Assembly: GCA_020809705.1 (NCBI GenBank)
Contig: CP085836.1
Span: forward strand, 1,054,001 to 1,118,000
Source of the DNA: Calonectria ilicicola
Lineage: Eukaryota > Ascomycota > Sordariomycetes > Hypocreales > Nectriaceae
Direction of reading: 5' to 3'
Length of the DNA stretch: 64,000 nt
Shown: piece after piece, positions 57,776-64,000 of the stretch
How positions within the stretch are numbered: position 1 is the first letter of the stretch
How the letters are laid out: each line of letters starts with the position of its first letter
Position numbers and translations under genes: made by a program
Notes under the pieces: generated by a model
What the model was told of the DNA's origin: nothing
Database searches by the model: none
Seen by the model: the letters and a program-made list of their open reading frames with translations, nothing else

Positions 57776-59250
57776 TTATCCCGTGACCAAGATCCACCAA
57801 CATACCCTAGACCACTGCGAAACTGATCCCCCCTCTCTACCGGTGTCGTTGAAATGGGAGTAGTCACAAGTCCTCGAGCACACATAACATTGGACATTTT
57901 GACATCCAGAATTAGGACAAGTCATTTTGTTACATCCGTTCTCCTTGATAAACGGAATTTTACCTGTCCTAATCAGTACTTATTTTGTAAGAATATGCCA
58001 TGTTAACTTACATTTGTTGCATTTTCGAATGAGAGCGGATGATCTAGCCTCTGCTATTATATGCCTGGCTTGAAACCCGTTCTCAAGCGCTGCTTCGTTG
58101 CATGACTTATAAGCATGTGCTTTCCTCTTGCATATTCGACAACTGGTAATTTTACAACCTAGTCTTTCACAATGGAATTCTGGTTTAGACTTTACAGATG
58201 CCAATTCTTCAGCCGCGTAGTCGCAAAACGGACAATGGACAAGATTTTTTAGACCGGCGGCTGATAAAACTGCCCGTGCCTTGATGCGATCCAGTGCGGA
58301 TTTGAGTCTCCTGTCAAGGAACTTTTCTTTTTCAGGGTGAGAAAAGCATCCATTGCAACCACTTATGGACATGCATGACAATTCATATCTGGACACTCCA
58401 ACTTGGACTTCTGCATTTTTGCGTGCACATTCGTAGCAAAACCACTAAAATGGGTTAGTAATTTAAATATGAACGAAATCAAGCCCTTTCTTACATGAAA
58501 TATGTCTCCTTCGCAATGCACAATATAATTTCCAGGGAATTCCATGAAACAGCATTCGCACTCCCTCGGGCTATGTTCTTCATCAAGCCCTTGTGGTATC
58601 AAAACTTGACTCTTCTCAACATCAGTTGTACTTGAAGCCAATCGCGCAGCCCTTAGTTCCTCGAGCATCTCTCGTTTGCCATTTTCGCGACAAGATTGAA
58701 TCGTAATGCTTAGGTTCTGAGGCATGTATTGTTGGTAAGCCTCTTCCACCGTATGATATTGGTCTGTCACGTGCTTTCGCCTCTGCTGGTCAAACCTCTT
58801 GCTTAATCCGAGATAAGTCTCGAACAGATTATATGATCTTTTTTGCAGGTACCTTTGGATAGTGAGACGAGGTACCAGAGGGAAATCAAGATATAATAAA
58901 TCTTTCCTGGATTAAGGATACCAGTCTGGGGGCTCATATCCATCGATTTCATCATTCAATGTCTATGACGGGAGAATCTTTGAGGCATACTTTTTCTGCT
59001 GAAGGTCTTCATCCATGATTCTTCGGCGGTCAGAGTCGAAACGCCGACGATTTAATACCAAAATCGTATTCTTGTCTTCAAATTCATCGCGCTTTCTTTT
59101 GAGATTGGATGAAGCCTTCTTCGGATAAAGACCATCGAGATCGAGAATGTGGTTAATGATATCTTCTCTATCACCCGAGAAATCGGACGATACTTCATGA
59201 ACATATTGAGGAGAAATATCAGGAAAGAGATCCTTAAGTTCAGTGATCAT
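57776..59250 (-). pseudogene. RNF216-like RBR E3 ubiquitin ligase relic
   Basis: Three exons: 59250-58495, 58444-58012 and 57963-57776, with introns of 50 and 48 bp. The N-terminal part has a UBA/CUE-like start (ELKDLFPDISPQYVHEVSSD) and a basic KRKRDEFEDK stretch. Two stops interrupt the same frame: TAG 58963-58965 and TAA 58912-58914 (in EPPDWYP-stop-SRKDLLYLDF, one C-to-T from CAA). RING1 follows (CECCFMEFPGNYIVHC, then WFCYECARKN across the first intron), then the linker YELSCMSISGC. The IBR is CPFCDYAAEE with CKITSCRICKRKAH, and RING2 is CNKC, GCNKMTCPNSGCQNVQCYVC, including the catalytic Cys. After DYSHFNDTG the sequence departs from the family and ends at a TAA 57776, so the normal C-terminus is missing. 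RBR ligases transfer ubiquitin via the RING2 Cys; this copy cannot make the full protein. Confidence 0.8.
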
Positions 59251-59897
59251 CGCGAATAATTTTTGAGAGCCTTTTAGAACAGTAGGTTGGGTGATAAAAA
59301 CTAAAGAATGGGGAGAATGGGAGATGGGACTTTATTTATGAAGCCAGCGGAGTGGGGTGGATCAGCTTAACATCCAAGCCAGTGTAAACAGCGTTAAAAG
59401 ATAACTGCAAAGCCTGATTCGAACACGGAGATCTCCTAACTAAGTAAGGCCAGGATCTAGATGATTGTTTGTATTAGCTAGAAATCTCCTCAGTTCTTGT
59501 TTTATGTGGCTTTCTGCAGGACGCACACCCCTAAGCCGGTAGAGCAATATCATTATCATAGCGATGTAAATTACACGCAATATTTGATAAAACATTGCGT
59601 TACCCGGAATCATCGGACCACGTACGTCATCATATTTTAATGAGGGCCAATCATCACTACACAATTTGATTCGTAGCTTGCAACCAATGGGAGAAATGGT
59701 TAATTCGTCGCGATAATTAGTGAACGTCCTGTCATAGGCACCTCTGAGGCGCATGGAGGCCTCCATGCGCCTCCATTAGCGTAGCTGTTTTGTATTAAAT
59801 ACGATAGCGCAAGCATTTATCTTCCATTGGCCCATTTAACACCCTTGTGATTTGAAGATCACACAATTCGACAGTATATGATCTAAAAACAGTACAT
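59251..59897. other. Intergenic stretch
   Basis: Presumed 5' flank of the RBR relic. A 108-codon minus frame at 59440-59766 has one hydrophobic segment (YQILRVIYIAMIMILLYRL) but no relatives recognised. A short GTTCGAATC word at 59415-59425 (minus) resembles a tRNA B box, but no cloverleaf forms. Confidence 0.45.
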
Positions 59898-60248
59898 TGT
59901 GATGGATTTGAGAAGACGGTACCCCTGCAAGCCACACACACACAAGCAACCCACTTAGGAACTGTGATCTTGGTGGCTGCTTATGACATCACTAAGATGC
60001 AGTATTAGTACTAATTTCACTCACAATGATATTAGTTAGTCCTGTTCAGAAGGTTCATGTAAAGAAATTCAATAAGACTGGCCATACTGGCCAGAAAGGC
60101 AGTTATTTAGACATAGCAAAATTATTGGAAAGGAGAAGGTTGATGATTTATTCTAGCACTGACAAACATTCCCTTTTATCGGGCAAAGCCAAACTACTAT
60201 AGGGTAGGTCAATCCCTCAAAAATCCACCCTAGCCCAATCCTCCAACA
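59898..60248. mobile_element. Solo-LTR-like repeat, copy 2 (351 bp)
   Basis: Same termini as copy 1 (TGTGATGG...CCAACACA) and same orientation. It is flanked by ACAT on both sides (59894-59897 and 60249-60252), different from the ATAA of copy 1, which argues that the two are separate insertions rather than the two ends of one retrotransposon. Confidence 0.65.
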
Positions 60249-60602
60249 CAACATGTATTTAGAAACGATGGAGGGGTTGTTAATTTTTTTTTGGTTATTA
60301 TCCAACCACTCAATATCGTTGAATTATATCTGATGGTAAGTTCAGGATCAGGGCCAAGTCTTGATTGTGATGTTGATTGAACCTGCTGCGGAAGAGAGAC
60401 GCAGCCTTTTTACACAACTTTGCCAAGAGATCTGATGTGCCTTGGTTCGCATCACGAGTAATGCCTCAATGATCCGCACTTCCCATTACGTCCATTTTTT
60501 CGTCTAACCGAAATATAAGTCAATCAATGACCACAATGCTTGTGATTATCGCAGACTACTCAGTGTCTAAATCCAGCCGCTGCCTCTAGCTGTAGCAGCT
60601 GC

Positions 60603-60715
60603 TACGGTAGACCGTTGTACCAACCAGGAAAGTATAGGTCAATAATCCCGATTGTGGCAATGAATACGGTACGTAAGAGCTCCTAATAACTCCAGTACGA
60701 GTGGTGAGTGGATCT
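60603..60715 (+). repeat. Dispersed repeat copy (GTACCA...GGCAAT family)
   Basis: Blocks TTGTACCA, GGTCAATAAT, ATTGTGGCAAT and later GTACGAGTGGTG are shared in order with the copy at 61576-61705; the first part is also shared with 32736-32805. Confidence 0.4.
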
Positions 60716-61575
60716 CTCAGTCTATGACTAGGCACCTAAAAAAGAAATATACACACTTATTTGATGTGTTGACTTGACCTCGCTGGATAGCCAGACTCCC
60801 GTACGTGTAAAGAAAAAGGAAAACCATTGTATCTTTTCACAGATATCTCTTTTATTATCAAAAATATTTAAATACTCATATTATTTATATCAGCATAAAC
60901 CCAATAAATGTGATAGCCACATAGACTTCGATCAGCCCAAACAGAATCATTGAGGCAGGCCAGCTGCTCGAACCCTTAATTGACATATTCAGCTTTTTTA
61001 CCTCCTAGACCCATTTATATAGTCAAGTAAATAGCACCTGGGAGCGGGAGGACCCACTCTTAGTCATCGCAGCTAAGCTCGTCCGACTCAAGAGACGCCC
61101 AGAAAAGCATCACTGTTCAGTGTAGATATTTCCTTTTTGCTTGGGTTTAGCGTACTAGATCCAAGCTAAAATCATTATACTTACACCTAAATTTCTTAGG
61201 GACAACGGCTTTGTCTTGAGGAGGGATTTAGTCCAAGCTCCTGCATCAAACCCTTTTTTCCAAATTTTAACCATTGAGTACAACAGCCGAAATCCCTGCA
61301 CATCAGGCGCCAAGCAAAGTGAAAATTTAGAAACTCTTTTGAGTAAGCTTGTTCACAGTTAAAGAGTGGGTATGAGCCTCATTGTACGCACCGCACTGTT
61401 CATGGCCTCGCGACAATACCTACAGTTACCTTATCTTGCGAGTAGGTGCCCGTTGAAATACAGGGCATATTAAGATGAATATCGCTTTATTTCTGTTTAG
61501 AGAAATAAATTTTAAGTACACAAGTCTGTCCTACACAGTCACATTGACTTTTCGCAAAAGAAAAAGACAGGGGCT

Positions 61576-61705
61576 CCTTACGGCCTGCTGGAGATAATCC
61601 ATACCACACCGGTATACCACCGTAAGGCAAAGATCGGCCAATGATAGACATTGCTGCAATATCTACAATACGTCAGAGTGTCCATAAGCCGACGTACGAG
61701 TGGTG
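61576..61705 (+). repeat. Dispersed repeat copy (GTACCA...GGCAAT family)
   Basis: Blocks ACGGCCTGCTG, TATACCA, AAAGATCGGCCAATGAT, ATTGCTGCAAT and GTACGAGTGGTGGGACA in the same order as the 60.6-kb copy. Confidence 0.4.
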
Positions 61706-61875
61706 GGACAATTCCCAAATATAAGTACATGTATCTTCCATAACTTCCCGTTCATTTTTTATTTGAATGTGATTAAGTTAGTTCGCTACTTTTTATTCAT
61801 ATAATTTTTATCTTATCAATCTTTTGTTTTAAAAAAACAGGAAAAATATAAATCACCAACTAATTTGCTTATACA

Positions 61876-62442
61876 ATGTCTCCACGTAAGCTCTACCCCC
61901 TGACCTGAAAAGAGAGATGAGATTACTTACTTCTACTCGATCACCAAGATGACTTGACAAAAAGCCCGAATGGGAAGCCAATTTTCCATCGCCTTCTACA
62001 TTTCTATCAAAAACTTGATACTATTGCACTTTTACCCGCAATAATTGCATCGCTGCTCCTGTCATCAGACGGATTTCAAAATTTATCAAGCACAGCTACA
62101 AGCCAAACAGCAACAGCATTACTAGGAAGCTCTGTGATACAAAGTTTGATTGCGATAACCCTATCCAAGATGCTTGTTTTCAAGTTTGATGGATATCAAC
62201 ATTTATCCGAACAAAAATCAATGCTTATGTGGCTTCCAGTTATTTTAGTTGATGCAAGCATTGTCGAGTGCAGCGCCGGTCTTATTTTCCAGCTTGCGAA
62301 TAGCTACCCTCCATGGGTTACTTTATTGATTGGGCTTCAAAGTTTCGTGCTCTTCACGGGTTTACTACTTGTAGCTTGGGAAATGCGCCTTGATAGATGC
62401 AAAATGCCACATTCAGTAGCAGATAAATCTCAAGTCCAATAA
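61876..62442 (+). CDS. Small multi-span membrane protein, two exons, unrecognised
   Basis: A tiny first exon (61876-61885, Met-Ser-Pro plus one base) joins across a 63-bp intron (GTAAGC donor, CTTAC branch region, CCAAG acceptor) to 61949-62442, giving about 167 residues in frame. Without this splice the downstream frame would have to begin at TTG, so the short exon is preferred. Three or four hydrophobic segments are visible: IALLPAIIASLLL, SSVIQSLIAITLSKMLVF, MLMWLPVILVDASIV with LIFQLA, and WVTLLIGLQSFVLFTGLLLV. The C-terminus is short and polar. This is a membrane-protein pattern seen in many fungal orphan genes. No family is recognised, and no lesions are seen. Confidence 0.55.
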
Positions 62443-64000
62443 TAAATCCATCCAATACGTTTCTTGTCATGACGGAACTGTCCCAACTGCAGGGTTGCAT
62501 GCAAACTGATCATTACACGGCATGTGTCTCATGTGTCGTAATCTCGTGGCAATCCGATTATTGATGCTCTTTCCTTTTTCATTTTTGCCCAACACCCAGA
62601 TCGGAGCACTCGAGAACAAGTCAGATGCAGCAAGAAAATCCCTGTGACCACTGCAAGCCAATGATTTCCATTAGATTGCTACAACTTGTGATCACAAAAT
62701 TGACAGCATAGGCCAAGGAGAAAGACTCAAGTCAGTGCCCATCATGTGGCTCGCTACACCTATGGAGTATACGGCCTCTGAGGTATGGGCTCGCGTAATG
62801 TCCAGCACAGCCCTGAATTGGTACATACAACCTAATTATAGATGAAGATTCACCGCCCCCCCAGGGTAAGAGACTCTGGATTGCCAGATTCCGCCAACCA
62901 TTTTTTAAGCCGTGACCCTGCAACTCCCCTGCAAGTACAATTACAAGCGTAAATGTGGACGCTTGTTTCCACATATTAGTTTCTAACAAAACTGGCTTCT
63001 CCTTTCAACCATTGAAAGCTAGGCAGCAATGTCCTAACATCAAATTGGTGGTCAGGCATATTTTCCTGGCCAAGGATCTTGTGTCGGCATCCAAGCGATC
63101 ATTGGGAATTGAAAGGGCCACCGCTCTGCTTTTGTTGCTCGGCCTCTTGCTAAGGGAGCTGTTCAGACCTTTTTTCAGTCTTGTTCTCTGCCTTCTTCGA
63201 CGGTTTCGGTGTAATCCGGAACCCAGCAAGTTCCAGGATTATGCAAGTGGCCGCCATACTCTTCGCACCTGGAATAAATTCCGAAAGGAAGGGTCGGATG
63301 GGCTAGAAGGAAACCACGGTGAAATGAAGTTATTTATCTGATAATTAATACAACTGAGTAAAGCAGTTCGCCATCACAAGACTTGCGAGCTGTATCGGGT
63401 TGAGAGACTGTCTTATCAATGGAATGTGGCCAAGTGTGTAGGAGGAAAAGTGAGAAGTTAGCCTGAAGAATTGCCTTTTATTCAAACTGTCAGGTGATTG
63501 GGGACAGCTGGCAGGTCTGCCCGACATGCAAAAGCTTTCATACAAGAATTGATTTTATATGAAGTGCACAGAAGTCAGTGCGAGAGTAGGAAAATTATTG
63601 CTAGTAGACGTTGTTGGCTTCGAATAAGCTGCCTGTGTCTAGATCATTATGAGTAAATGTAATAATATATTCAGGAAGAGAGAGAAAGAAAGAATCCTGT
63701 TCATGATAGAATAACTGAGAGCACCATGGGCTCACACAATCCATCCCTAAATTTATATCTTGTGTTTGCTGAAGGATCGCAGATATTATGTTGGTGTTGT
63801 ATGCAATAGATGGCTTTCCAAAGCTACGATGGGTCCATTGTTCTATTTTCCTAGACTCGTAGCTCAAGGGGTCCATTAGGGGAGCGAATCTACTAAATTG
63901 TGTAGGGTAGCTATCGACGTCAAAAAAAAGAATGGCAACTGAGGTTTGGCATCCGAGGCAAAATGCACCAGTAGGATCACATTCTTAGGCATATTGACGC
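62443..64000. other. Gene-poor right edge
   Basis: No complete gene. The frames at 62955-63341 (plus) and 63005-63229 (minus) overlap and are low in information. A possible partial exon at 63601-63980 (minus) is listed separately. Confidence 0.45.
63601..63980 (-). CDS. Possible last exon of a gene entering from the right edge
   Basis: A minus-strand frame is open from an in-frame TAA near 63986 to the stop at 63601-63603. It reads CDPTGAFCLGCQTSVAILFF, then FAPLMDPLSYESRKIEQW, and ends in LFEANNVY. A CTCAG at about 63940 could be a 3' splice site. The composition is protein-like with few low-complexity residues, but I do not recognise it and cannot place its start. It may equally begin at the ATG at 63876. 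Confidence 0.3.

Larger units (their letters stand above)
60249..61875. other. AT-rich stretch with two old repeat copies
   Basis: No supported gene. It contains two copies of the GTACCA...GGCAAT repeat (60603-60715 and 61576-61705) and very AT-rich segments near 60835-60900 and 61760-61870. Confidence 0.5.

Noticed and set aside
59395..59470. tRNA-like B box on the minus strand (GTTCGAATC)
   Set aside because: Flanking bases do not form a five-pair T stem, there is no A box, and no anticodon arm can be drawn.
55765..60248. Complete LTR retrotransposon
   Set aside because: No reverse transcriptase, integrase or gag between the repeats, and the two repeats have different flanking duplications.

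Overview
The window looks like nuclear DNA of a filamentous ascomycete (Pezizomycotina; a Eurotiomycete-like fungus is my best guess, not proven). The evidence is eukaryotic gene structure with short introns (47-76 bp, GTRNGT donors, CTAAC-type branch sites, YAG acceptors), families typical of moulds (calpain-like protease, WOPR regulator, Opy2-like anchor, RNF216-like RBR ligase, SesB-NACHT-ankyrin NLR, fungal Tc1 and pogo transposases), and low gene density. I see no CRISPR, rRNA or convincing tRNA.

Layout. 1-21 kb: a two-stop calpain relic (3.2-6.1 kb), two unrecognised spliced genes (6.2-7.4 kb minus; 9.0-10.2 kb plus, membrane protein), a WOPR transcription-factor relic with one TGA (11.7-12.8 kb), an Opy2-like anchor relic (15.6-16.7 kb) and an apparently intact C2H2-type regulator (20.1-21.2 kb). 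21.9-32.4 kb: the centrepiece. Inverted terminal repeats of about 60 bp, each abutting a TA dinucleotide, bracket an intact DD34E Tc1/mariner transposase and an intact four-exon NLR gene (SesB-like alpha/beta hydrolase, NACHT, ankyrin array). The ankyrin array is built from 12 near-identical units separated by alanine runs. A young pogo-type transposon with its own 66-bp inverted repeats is nested inside the same interval.

32.4-64 kb: a second, spliced Tc1-type element (33.8-35.1 kb) beside a perfect 32-bp palindrome, an intact EST1/SMG7-like gene (35.8-37.8 kb), a long gene-poor stretch (37.8-45.4 kb), an HNH-domain relic (45.4-46.1 kb), a two-finger C2H2 protein (47.8-48.3 kb), a gene-poor repeat-bearing stretch, two independently inserted solo-LTR-like repeats (55.8 and 59.9 kb) flanking a pogo relic and an RNF216-like RBR ligase relic, and a small membrane-protein gene (61.9-62.4 kb).

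How it fits together: many cellular genes here keep recognisable domains and splice sites but carry one or two in-frame stops or a frameshift, whereas the transposases and the NLR inside the large mobile element are open. This suggests a repeat-rich accessory region of decaying gene copies into which an NLR-carrying DNA transposon has inserted. Splice structures were deduced by eye from reading frame and motifs. Family assignments are by motif recognition, without any database search.
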